From assembly GCF_003201775.1 (NCBI RefSeq), contig NZ_QJJZ01000002.1, positions 271,481 to 335,480 on the forward strand: a DNA stretch of 64,000 bases. Reading direction: 5' to 3'. Position numbers and translations under genes: made by a program. Source of the stretch: Arenibacter sp. ARW7G5Y1. GTDB taxonomy: Bacteria; Bacteroidota; Bacteroidia; Flavobacteriales; Flavobacteriaceae. Position 1 is the first letter of the stretch; each line of letters opens with the position of its first letter. Positions 29,520-37,852 of this stretch are shown here, one piece after another. The notes beneath the pieces were generated by a model. It was given only the letters and a program-made list of their open reading frames with translations. It ran no database searches and was not told the origin of the DNA.

Positions 29520-31016
29520 ATGAAAAAATTTAATATATACATACTAATTGGATTATTGGGAATTTTATCTATGTCCTGTGAGGATTTCCTTGACAAGCAA
29601 CCACTGGATCAGATATCGAGTGAGACTTTTTGGAAAGATGAATCGGATGCGGATATGGCTCTTGCAGGGGTATATTCTCAAATGAGAAGTAATACCCTAA
29701 GTTGGGATAGAAATTTTTATGATGCCTTGTCCGACAATTCCTTTGCACGAAATGCCGAAGGAGGAAATGTGTCGCCATTAGCTCAGGGGATTATTGAACC
29801 AAGTTCAGGTGGGCTCGTAAGCAGTGTTTATAATGCAGCATTTACAGGTATTTCACGTTGCAACATTTTTTTGCAAAATATTGACAATGTAGAGATGGAA
29901 GAAACCAAAAAAAACATCTATAAGGGAGAGGTTTTGTTCCTTAGGGCCTATTTATATTTTACTTTAACCCAATTTTATGGAGGAGTCCCACTATATATAA
30001 CTCCCCCAACAATAGAAGAATCAAAGGTAAAACAATCAACAAAGGAAACGGTAATCAATCAGGTGTTGGCCGACTTGGATGAGGCAATCGGATATTTACC
30101 CGATGATGTATACGATGGCCATGCAGTTAAGGGCTCTGCTTTATCTTTAAAAGCCAAAATACTGTTACATCAAGAAAAATGGGTTGAAGCAGCTGAAACG
30201 GCTAATTTGGTTATCCAGTCCGGCACATTTAGTTTATCCAGTTCCTACCCAGATCTATTTTTAGCGGCAGGTCAAGAAAATAATCCGGAAATAATATTCT
30301 CAACAAAATTTTTAAATCCGGATTATAACGCATGGTATGGCCCAGATATTCGAATTGGCTGGTGGTCATCTTTAAATCCCTTTCAAAATTTGGTAGATGA
30401 ATATGAATGTACTGACGGCTTGTCCATTTCAGAATCACCTTTATACAATCCAGTAGATCCTCGCGAAAACAGAGATCCTCGATTAAGCCATACAATTCGG
30501 TTTTGGAATAATGGTATTGAAGAATTAATTGGAGGAAGCTATGATCCAGGTGGTGTTACAGAGACTGGCTATTTCTATGTAAAATATGTTGACCCAAATA
30601 ATGCACCATTTGATTATTCAATTAAAAGTGAGCAGGATTTTATTCATCTTCGTTATGCGGATGTATTATTAATGTACGCTGAGGCAAAAAATGAAGCCAG
30701 TGGTCCTGACGCAACCGTGTATAATGCTATTAATAATATACGTGACCGGGTAGATATGCCTCCTTTGCCTGCAGATTTAACAAAGGATCAAATGCGTGAA
30801 CGTATTAGGCACGAGAGTAGAGTTGAACTAGCAATGGAGGGGCACCGATATTTTGATTTAAAACGGTGGAAGACTATAGAAAATATAATACCGGCAATAA
30901 CAGATCCCGGGGGTAACCAAAGACAATTTGATCCAGCGAAGCATTATCTCTTTCCTTTCCCGCAAAGTGAAATAGATCGTAACGAAAATTTGGATCAAAA
31001 TCCTGGATATAATTAA
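29520..31016 (+). CDS. SusD/RagB-family nutrient-binding lipoprotein (module 2)
   Basis: A 498-residue surface lipoprotein with lipobox (LGILSMSC), the start motif EDFLDKQPLDQIS, a TPR-rich helical body, the RHESRVELAMEGHRYFDLKRWK region and the C-terminal LDQNPGYN. It is about 90 residues shorter than the module 1 SusD, so the two probably bind different glycans or different ends of one glycan. Confidence 0.95.
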   Translation: MKKFNIYILIGLLGILSMSCEDFLDKQPLDQISSETFWKDESDADMALAGVYSQMRSNTLSWDRNFYDALSDNSFARNAEGGNVSPLAQGIIEPSSGGLVSSVYNAAFTGISRCNIFLQNIDNVEMEETKKNIYKGEVLFLRAYLYFTLTQFYGGVPLYITPPTIEESKVKQSTKETVINQVLADLDEAIGYLPDDVYDGHAVKGSALSLKAKILLHQEKWVEAAETANLVIQSGTFSLSSSYPDLFLAAGQENNPEIIFSTKFLNPDYNAWYGPDIRIGWWSSLNPFQNLVDEYECTDGLSISESPLYNPVDPRENRDPRLSHTIRFWNNGIEELIGGSYDPGGVTETGYFYVKYVDPNNAPFDYSIKSEQDFIHLRYADVLLMYAEAKNEASGPDATVYNAINNIRDRVDMPPLPADLTKDQMRERIRHESRVELAMEGHRYFDLKRWKTIENIIPAITDPGGNQRQFDPAKHYLFPFPQSEIDRNENLDQNPGYN

Positions 31017-31062
31017 AGTATAAAAATGTATTGAGTTAGTAGTTAGTTAATTATTGTTTGTT

Positions 31063-31099
31063 AAAAAGAACCACTGGCAATGGTGGTTCTTTTTGTTTT
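31063..31099 (+). terminator. intrinsic terminator between SusD and phosphoesterase genes (module 2)
   Basis: A perfect 12-bp stem (AAAAAGAACCAC / GTGGTTCTTTTT) followed by further T residues lies about 50 bases after the SusD stop. Confidence 0.85.
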
Positions 31100-31161
31100 T
31101 ATCAAAGGATAACATACCTATATATATTCTGAATCCGAATTAATACTTTATGTAAGCTTAA

Positions 31162-32055
31162 ATGAAACCGAAAAACATAAAATTCAGCTATTTAATACTT
31201 CTAAACATTTTTGCCTATCTACTACCTGTGGTCCTATTAATGGGCTGTAAACCAAAACATTTATCTATTCAACCTAATCATGACTTAAAGGTTGTCACCT
31301 ATAATGTCTGGGTAGGTTATCAAGATAGAAAGCATCCAAGGTTACCATGCTTGGAAATTGGTATCGAAAGGAAATCATTGATTTATGAATGGTTAAAAGA
31401 GCAAGAGGCTGATGTGGTGGTATTTCAAGAACTCATGGATTATTCAGCTGAAAAATTAAAAAATGAATCAAAATTCTGGGATCACAACTATGCGGTGACC
31501 CTTAGAGATCAAGGAATGGCTATTGGAATTAGTTCAAGATATCCAATTAAGGTTAAGGAAATATTGACTGAGGGAATGCAACATGGTTTAATATATTGTA
31601 CAATTAACGGTGTCGATATAATTGCGACACACCTTTGGCCGAGTTTTGATCATACAATACTGGATGAAGTAAATATCGTTAAGGAAAGAGTTGATTCATC
31701 ATTAACGTTGGGACATCCACTGTTATTGTTAGGCGATTTTAATGCATTTTCTCCCGAAGATGAACTTTTCATTAGCGATGAAACAATGGATTTGTACAAG
31801 CTATGGGGTTGGGGATTGGTAGATGGTCGGCCTAATTATCAAGTGATTCAAGCGCTTTTAAATAGTGGTATTAAGGATGTATGTACAAAATTCAGGAAGA
31901 ATGATAAGGCCAGAAAACAGCGATACGATTTTATTTTCGCATCACCTAATTTATGGAATGAATGCACAGATGCCAATCATTTTCAAGAAGCTGAATTTTT
32001 AAGATTTTCAGATCATTATCCAGTAACAGCTACTTTTTCCAATATAAAGAATTAA
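31162..32055 (+). CDS. exported EEP-family phosphoesterase (module 2)
   Basis: A 297-residue paralogue of the protein at 19421. The signal ends in a lipobox (VVLLMGC), so it is probably a lipoprotein. EEP motifs: VVTYNVWVGY, VVFQELMD, THLWPS, LLGDFNAFSP, RYDFIFASP and FSDHYPVTA. The pairing with an ADPRM-like gene 128 bases downstream repeats module 1. Likely acts on a phosphodiester of the nutrient at the cell surface or in the periplasm; whether the target is a phospholipid head group, inositol phosphate or phosphoglycan is open. Confidence 0.88.
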   Translation: MKPKNIKFSYLILLNIFAYLLPVVLLMGCKPKHLSIQPNHDLKVVTYNVWVGYQDRKHPRLPCLEIGIERKSLIYEWLKEQEADVVVFQELMDYSAEKLKNESKFWDHNYAVTLRDQGMAIGISSRYPIKVKEILTEGMQHGLIYCTINGVDIIATHLWPSFDHTILDEVNIVKERVDSSLTLGHPLLLLGDFNAFSPEDELFISDETMDLYKLWGWGLVDGRPNYQVIQALLNSGIKDVCTKFRKNDKARKQRYDFIFASPNLWNECTDANHFQEAEFLRFSDHYPVTATFSNIKN

Positions 32056-32182
32056 AGTTATTAATAGAAAATGAAAACAGAACTAATATCAACTGTTGTT
32101 CAAGTTAAAAGTTAGTTCCTGACTTCTAATAAACTGTTGAAAATCAACGCACAACATTAGCATCTAAATTCCAAAGAAAATT

Positions 32183-33088
32183 ATGAATTTTAAAAAACAA
32201 GTAAGTGTTATTCATTTTGGATTGATTCTTATCATTTCTAGCTGTACTTCAAAATCTAATAATAGTACACAATTAGCATCTGAATTCTCGTTTGGTATTA
32301 TTGCTGATTGCCAATTTTCTGATTATCCAGCCAATGGTACAAGAGAATATGCCATGTCAGATGATAAACTTGAGGAATGTGTAACCCATTTGAACACTAT
32401 GGATTTGGAATATACCATTCACGTGGGTGACTTTATAGACCGTAATTATGAAAGTTTTGATGTGGTAGTCCCTATTTATAATAAATTAAAAATGCCAAAA
32501 TACCATGTTTTGGGAAATCATGATTTTGTAGTTCCTGGTGACAAGCGATCCAATGTTTACAAAAAGATGGGAATGCCATCAAGATATTACGAGTTCAAAA
32601 TCAAAGATTGGCGATTTGTTGTATTGGATGGTAATGACATAAGTTTTCATGCCTCTAATGAGGGTAGTAAAGATTACCAATTTGCTGAAAACTATTACAA
32701 AACCAACAAAATTAACTCCCCTAAATGGAATGGAGCCGTTGGAGAATCCCAGAAAAACTGGTTAATTTCAGTTTTGGAAAACGCCACAAAAAATCAGGAA
32801 AAGGTAATTTTATTCTGTCACTTTCCTGTATTTCCTGAAAATGTACATAACCTATGGAATGCTGATGAGCTCGTGGAAATTATTGAAAACTATGATTGCG
32901 TTAAGGCCTATATAAATGGTCACAATCACGAGGGGAATTTCGGTTATAAAAAGGGGGTACATTATTTAACGATGAAAGGTATGGTTGAAACCAAAGAAAC
33001 GGCTTATGGGATCATTACATTAACAGATAAATACATACAAATTGCAGGATACGGAAGAGAAGGAAATAAAAAGCTTCAAATAAAATGA
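32183..33088 (+). CDS. exported ADPRM-like metallophosphoesterase (module 2)
   Basis: A 301-residue paralogue of the protein at 20357, with lipobox (LILIISSC) and the motifs GIIADCQFSD, HVGDFIDRN, LGNHDF, FCHFPVFPE and NGHNHEGNFG. The two proteins have the same length and align throughout. An 83-base tract (32445-32527) is identical to 20616-20698 although flanking parts have diverged. It is followed 23 bases later by alkaline phosphatase, suggesting sequential diphosphatase and phosphatase steps. Confidence 0.88.
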   Translation: MNFKKQVSVIHFGLILIISSCTSKSNNSTQLASEFSFGIIADCQFSDYPANGTREYAMSDDKLEECVTHLNTMDLEYTIHVGDFIDRNYESFDVVVPIYNKLKMPKYHVLGNHDFVVPGDKRSNVYKKMGMPSRYYEFKIKDWRFVVLDGNDISFHASNEGSKDYQFAENYYKTNKINSPKWNGAVGESQKNWLISVLENATKNQEKVILFCHFPVFPENVHNLWNADELVEIIENYDCVKAYINGHNHEGNFGYKKGVHYLTMKGMVETKETAYGIITLTDKYIQIAGYGREGNKKLQIK

Positions 33089-33110
33089 TTATTAAAAGTA
33101 AGAAAGTAAC

Positions 33111-34211
33111 ATGAAACATCCTTTATTAGATATTATAGCTTTATCGCTTTTGGTATTATTTATAAGTTGTAAGTCTCAACGACCATTAGTTAATTCAGAA
33201 AAATCAATAGCACCTAAAAATGTGATATTGCTAATTGGAGACGGTATGGGACTCTCCCAAATTTCAAGTAGTTTTTATTTTGGAAACACCAACCCTAATT
33301 TTGAAAGGTTTAAGCATATTGGGTTGATAAAAACCTCCTCACAAAATGGTCTAATTACTGATTCGGCAGCAGGGGCTACCGCTTTCTCAGCAGGTATTAA
33401 AACCTACAATGGAGCAATCGGGGTGGATAGTGACACTTTAGCTGTTGAATTATTAACCGAAATAGCTGCCAAAAAGTTTATTTCTACAGGTGTTGTAAGT
33501 ACCTCCTCGGTCACCCATGCCACGCCTGCATCATTTTACGCCCATGTTAGATTCAGGAGCCAAGAAGAAGAAATTGCAGCACAATTACCCAGATCAAGTA
33601 TCGATTTTATTGCTGGTGCCGGTACGGATTACTTCTTTAAGCGAAAAGATCACATTAACCTAAGCACCATGTTTTCAAATCAAGGTTTTATTCTGGACAC
33701 ATTGGCCTTAAATAGACCTAAAGACTTTAGTTTAGAGCATAAAATTGCGTTTTTATTGGCACCCAACCACATGCCCAAAATGAGTGAGGGGAGAGGTCAT
33801 TTTCTTTCTAAGGCTACACAGTTAGGGCTTGAATATTTATCACAAAATGAAAATGGATTTTTTTTGATGGTTGAAGGTTCCCAAATTGATTGGGGAGGGC
33901 ACAATAATGATTCCAGCTATATAATAGAAGAAGTAAGGGATTTTGATAGGGTTATTGGGGAAGCACTTGATTATGCCCAAAAGGAGGGCAACACCCTTGT
34001 TATAGTTACAGCCGATCATGAAACAGGAGGATACACTCTAGCGTCGGATAAAGGGAACTATAACAAAATAAAAGGTTCGTTTTCAACAACAGGACATTCG
34101 GCCACTTTGATTCCAGTATTTGCCTTTGGTCCAGGATCTGAAAATTTTCAGGGCATATATGAAAACAATGCTATTTTCCATAAAATTCAAAATTCAGTAA
34201 ACTGGAAGTAG
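33111..34211 (+). CDS. alkaline phosphatase (PhoA family)
   Basis: A 366-residue alkaline phosphatase. Lipoprotein signal with Cys20; Asp44 in LLIGDGMG; the nucleophile Ser85 in TDSAAGATAF; zinc-site motifs EGSQIDWGGHNND and TADHETGGYTL; and a final metal-binding His in TTGHSATLIPV. All key residues are present. It would release inorganic phosphate from monoesters left by the two upstream phosphoesterases. Module 1 lacks this gene. Confidence 0.93.
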   Translation: MKHPLLDIIALSLLVLFISCKSQRPLVNSEKSIAPKNVILLIGDGMGLSQISSSFYFGNTNPNFERFKHIGLIKTSSQNGLITDSAAGATAFSAGIKTYNGAIGVDSDTLAVELLTEIAAKKFISTGVVSTSSVTHATPASFYAHVRFRSQEEEIAAQLPRSSIDFIAGAGTDYFFKRKDHINLSTMFSNQGFILDTLALNRPKDFSLEHKIAFLLAPNHMPKMSEGRGHFLSKATQLGLEYLSQNENGFFLMVEGSQIDWGGHNNDSSYIIEEVRDFDRVIGEALDYAQKEGNTLVIVTADHETGGYTLASDKGNYNKIKGSFSTTGHSATLIPVFAFGPGSENFQGIYENNAIFHKIQNSVNWK

Positions 34212-34319
34212 CGTTATAATCTAGCCTTCAATTTCATAATAACAAATCAAATTAAGGGGCAAGACTAGCAATTTAGGGTCTTCCAGCTTAAATTTTAAAA
34301 ACACTTTATTATTAAAACA

Positions 34320-36944
34320 ATGATTTTCAAATATTTATCGGCTACTTTATTGACATTATGTTTATTCTCCACAACATATTCTCAAACTACGGGAACAAAG
34401 GATTTGAAATATATAGGCATGCCAGTAGGAGGAATTGGTGCAGGACAAGTATATCTCGGTGGAGATGGTCAGCTGTGGTATTGGGATATTTTTAATATTC
34501 AACGAATCCAACCAGGTGGACCAGGTGATAAATTTTATATCAACCCAATGACACAGGACCATCAGTTTAATCAGGGCTTTGCGATTCGTATTAAAAAACT
34601 ATTACCTTCATTCAGCACACCAATTGTGAAACCTCTGAATAACAATGGTTTTTCTGAAATAAAATTTAAAGGAGAATACCCTATCGGTAAAATAAGCTTT
34701 AAAGAGCCTAACTTTCCAGTTTCCGTAAAATTAAAGGCCTATACCCCTTTTATACCTACGGACCACAAATCGTCAGATTTTCCAGCCATTGTTATGGAAT
34801 ATACACTAAGCAATGATTCCCGCACTGAAGTTACGGTGGAGCTTTTTGGTTGGCTTCAAAATATGGCGAATTTTAAAATGGCCAATGCAGCGGACGGAAC
34901 TCATATCAATACTATTGCAAGACATGAAAATACCATACAATTGATTACTTCTTCGAAGGTTTCTGCTAAAAACAAAGATTTGCCTGATTATGGTAATATG
35001 GCTTTGACCTTAATGGAAGGTGAAAATGCTTGGGGAACACCAAAAACTTCAGATGACTTAGAATTCAATCTTCCAGAAGTTTCTGGGACTAATGAGCATT
35101 CAGCTGAAGCGGCCTTGGGACAAATTTTAACTGGGGCTATTGGTAAGGAATTAAAGTTGAAACCAGACGAAAGGAAAACACTTACGTTTATCGTTTCTTG
35201 GTATTTTCCTAATGTCCATAGACAGGAAAGCGGACTTAATCCATTAAAAAACAAAGAAAATTTAAGACGGAATTATAGTAAAAAGTTTAGTTCTGCAGGG
35301 CATGTTGCCCATTCGATAATAGCTAAAAAAGAATACTATCTCAAAACTACAAAAGTTTGGAACAACACTTGGTACAACAGTTCTTTGCCGACATGGTTTT
35401 TGGATAGAACCTTTGCTAACACCAGTACTCTAGCTACATCATCTTGCTATATACTTGATGATCTTACTGATGACCAGGACAATGAAGGTCGATTTTATAC
35501 CATGGAAGGAGTGTATTTGGGTTATGGAACGTGCACTCATGTTTTTCACTACGAACAAGCATTGGGACGAGTATTCCCTAATCTTGCTAGACAATTAAGA
35601 ACACAAATAGATTATGGATTATCATTCAAATCAAACGGCATTATTCAATATAGAGGAGAGTTGGATCAAGGTAAGCATTTAGACTACTACGATGGTAGCG
35701 GATATGCCGTAGATGGGCAGGCCGGTACTATATTAAGGGCATATAGAGAACATACTACTTCAGTAAATAGTAACTTTTTAAAGGAATACTGGCCTAAAAT
35801 TAAAAAAAGTATTGAATTCATGATAAATCATGATGCCTCTGAAACAGGAAGACCTGATGGAATATTGGAAGGTGGTCAATATAATACGCTGGACAGAATG
35901 TGGTATGGTAAAATTGCTTGGACCAGCAGTATGTACAATGCCGCGGTACAGGCAGGTGCGATTATGGCGAATGAGATAGGTGACAAGCGTTTTGCCAATA
36001 TGTGCAATCGAATTGTAAAATCTGGCAAAAAAAATATGACCCATTTATTATTCAACGGAGAATACTTTATAAACATTTTAGATCCTGAAAATCGGAGAGC
36101 TCCAAATACCTATATTGGTTGCCATATTGATCAAATATTAGGGCAGTCGTGGACGATCCAAGCTGGCTTACCTAGAATTCTGCCGAAGAAAGAATCAGTT
36201 AGTGCCCTCAAATCAATATATAAGTATAATTTTCAGGAAGATATTGGAGCATATATCGATACGGCTTCGATTAAAAATGTACGTTTCTATGCCCTTCCAG
36301 GAGAGTCGGGAACTGTAATTTGCTCCTTTCCTAAAGGTGGCATTGAAAAAGTCTCAGGGAGAGTTAATAATGATTGGGAGAAACTATCCATTGGTTATTA
36401 TAGCGAATCCATGACGGGGTTTACATATCAGGCAGCAGCACACATGATCGGTGAAGGTTTGGTTGAAGAAGGAATGACTATGATAAAAGCCATCAATGAT
36501 AGGTATGCTCCGTCTAAAAGAAACCCTTATAATGAAGTAGAATACGGCAATCATTATACAAGAGCAATGTCAAGTTATGGAGCATTTGTGGCGGCAACCG
36601 GTTTTAAGTATCATGGACCAAAATCCTTTCTAAGTTTTGATCCAAAGGTAAATCCGGATAATTTCAAATCAGCGTTTATTACAGCCCAAGGTTGGGGCAG
36701 TTTTGTTCAACAGCGAATTGAAGGAAAACAGTTAAATTCAATAACATTATCCTTTGGAACTCTGGGGTTATCAAGCCTTGAGTTGTTTTTGGAAAAAAAA
36801 ATAAATAAAGAGGTGATTATAACGATGAATGGAAAACCTATCGAATTTAATTCAAATTTAAAAGAACGAAAATTAACACTAAAATTTAAAAAAATAACTT
36901 TATCTAAGGGAGATAAATTAAGGATTCATGTTTTTTCTGAATAA
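34320..36944 (+). CDS. GH116-family glycoside hydrolase (GBA2-like)
   Basis: An 874-residue secreted protein (signal to about residue 21, TTYSQ). The N-terminal beta domain ([20 protein letters not shown]) and the catalytic (alpha/alpha)6 domain ([20 protein letters not shown] and [13 protein letters not shown]) match GH116, the family of bile-acid beta-glucosidase GBA2. The probable catalytic Asp is near residue 524. GH116 enzymes cleave beta-glucosides or beta-xylosides, including glucosylceramide in animals, which would fit a glycolipid substrate alongside the phosphoesterases. It closes module 2; no terminator is obvious before the intron relic. Confidence 0.85.
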   Translation: MIFKYLSATLLTLCLFSTTYSQTTGTKDLKYIGMPVGGIGAGQVYLGGDGQLWYWDIFNIQRIQPGGPGDKFYINPMTQDHQFNQGFAIRIKKLLPSFSTPIVKPLNNNGFSEIKFKGEYPIGKISFKEPNFPVSVKLKAYTPFIPTDHKSSDFPAIVMEYTLSNDSRTEVTVELFGWLQNMANFKMANAADGTHINTIARHENTIQLITSSKVSAKNKDLPDYGNMALTLMEGENAWGTPKTSDDLEFNLPEVSGTNEHSAEAALGQILTGAIGKELKLKPDERKTLTFIVSWYFPNVHRQESGLNPLKNKENLRRNYSKKFSSAGHVAHSIIAKKEYYLKTTKVWNNTWYNSSLPTWFLDRTFANTSTLATSSCYILDDLTDDQDNEGRFYTMEGVYLGYGTCTHVFHYEQALGRVFPNLARQLRTQIDYGLSFKSNGIIQYRGELDQGKHLDYYDGSGYAVDGQAGTILRAYREHTTSVNSNFLKEYWPKIKKSIEFMINHDASETGRPDGILEGGQYNTLDRMWYGKIAWTSSMYNAAVQAGAIMANEIGDKRFANMCNRIVKSGKKNMTHLLFNGEYFINILDPENRRAPNTYIGCHIDQILGQSWTIQAGLPRILPKKESVSALKSIYKYNFQEDIGAYIDTASIKNVRFYALPGESGTVICSFPKGGIEKVSGRVNNDWEKLSIGYYSESMTGFTYQAAAHMIGEGLVEEGMTMIKAINDRYAPSKRNPYNEVEYGNHYTRAMSSYGAFVAATGFKYHGPKSFLSFDPKVNPDNFKSAFITAQGWGSFVQQRIEGKQLNSITLSFGTLGLSSLELFLEKKINKEVIITMNGKPIEFNSNLKERKLTLKFKKITLSKGDKLRIHVFSE

Positions 36945-36970
36945 AGGAAGGTATTTGGCAATGGCAGTTC

Positions 36971-36984
36971 TTATAAGATAGTCC
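36971..36984 (+). repeat. 14-bp direct repeat, copy 1
   Basis: TTATAAGATAGTCC is found again at 40003-40016, flanking the intron relic, transposase tail and PQQ dehydrogenase. Confidence 0.5.
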
Positions 36985-37533
36985 TCAAAGTAGTAACGGA
37001 CTGCGCCTCTCACACCAAAGTACGTACGGGTCTCGTATACGGCGGTTCGCAATCCATCTTTTCAATCGCTCTTTACACCAATCGAAACTATTCTGTACTT
37101 TTTCAAAAGGCTACAGATTTTCTTGGGAATCGGTCACCCAATAGCGAAAATCAATGCTCCCGTTCTAATTTCCTGAAGGATTGCGTTCAGTCCTTCCCCA
37201 CTTGTGAGACCTGTGCAGTTTTATGCAACTCGTTTCCCGTTGGTACTATGACCTCGGCTGACTTCTCCGTTATATCAACACGTAATTACGGAGACCTCCC
37301 CAGGTAATGGCATCTTTCCTGCCACGCCGATAGGCGCGGTTTCCCTCGATTCCTGCCAGATCTACTGCTTCGGCATTCACTTAAAAGTGTTTCGGACTTC
37401 ACAATGATGTGCTTGCTCATCCATCCTCACAGCCTCGTATCTGGTTCCTGTTCGTCAGTACCGAGTTTTGTAGTCCTGCTTCCTTCAGTCCTAGCTTCGC
37501 AACTAGCAACCTTGCAGCTTACTAATGGTTCAA

Positions 37534-37560
37534 AGAGCCTGTCCTGAGCGAAGTCGAAGG
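37534..37560 (+). repeat. small repeat inserted in intron relic A (CCTGAGCGAAGTCGAAGG type)
   Basis: Compared with relic B this copy carries about 27 extra bases containing TGTCCTGAGCGAAGTCGAAG, a short repeat that is widespread in bacterial genomes. Relic B has only three bases here. Confidence 0.7.
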
Positions 37561-37581
37561 GTTACCCCTGCCCATAAGGGA

Positions 37582-37603
37582 CCTGCCTGTCCGTCAGGCA
37601 GGC
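37582..37603 (+). repeat. small palindromic repeat inserted in intron relic A
   Basis: A perfect 8-bp stem CCTGCCTG / CAGGCAGG with a 5-base loop. Its 21 extra bases are absent from relic B, so it is an insertion into the intron. Confidence 0.7.
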
Positions 37604-37664
37604 TTGCACCCTCTAGATTAATACCATATCTTAGATATGATAAAGATGCCCATGCTGGGTACAC

Positions 37665-37794
37665 ACACGGTATAGAGCAAATAGACAATGGCATTTGGAG
37701 GGTATATTATAGAAACGTATTTTTAGGATACTTTGATGAAAAACATTTAAGAAATAAAGAACAGGCTACAAGATTGGAAACCAATTTAGTGTAA
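37665..37794 (+). pseudogene. C-terminal tail of a transposase
   Basis: The last ~43 codons of an open frame (THGIEQIDNGIWRVYYRN, LGYFDEK) resemble the C-terminus of IS481/IS3-type integrase-core transposases, which end in a VYF-LLGYFDE-like beta segment. The frame upstream runs into the intron relic and is not the original gene, so the transposase is truncated at the intron 5' junction. Only the tail survives. Family assignment is tentative. Confidence 0.5.
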
Positions 37795-37852
37795 AGGTTA
37801 ATATATAACTTTTGTAACCATGTATCTTAACGAACACTAAAAAAATAGTAAA

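Larger units (their letters stand above)
36996..37664 (-). mobile_element. ORF-less group II intron relic A (domain I to V)
   Basis: Read on the minus strand, the stretch begins with a group II intron 5' end (GTGTACCCAGCATGGG, ending near 37664), continues with domain I landmarks such as GGGTGCAAGTCCC and CTGAAGGAAGCAGGACTAC, and ends with domain V at about 37007-37050 (CCGCCGTATACGAGACCCG). No reverse transcriptase is present, so this is an ORF-less derivative of about 670 bases. Domain V has changes in its stem (TACTTTGG where the copies at 59.8 and 63.7 kb have TACGGTGG) and domain VI is not recognisable, so splicing is unlikely. Domain I is nearly identical to relic B at 57.9 kb. Confidence 0.8.

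Noticed and set aside
37525..37664. First ~47 codons of an open frame beginning at 37525
   Set aside because: This part is the antisense of group II intron domain I plus two inserted repeats; only the tail after 37665 is transposase-like.
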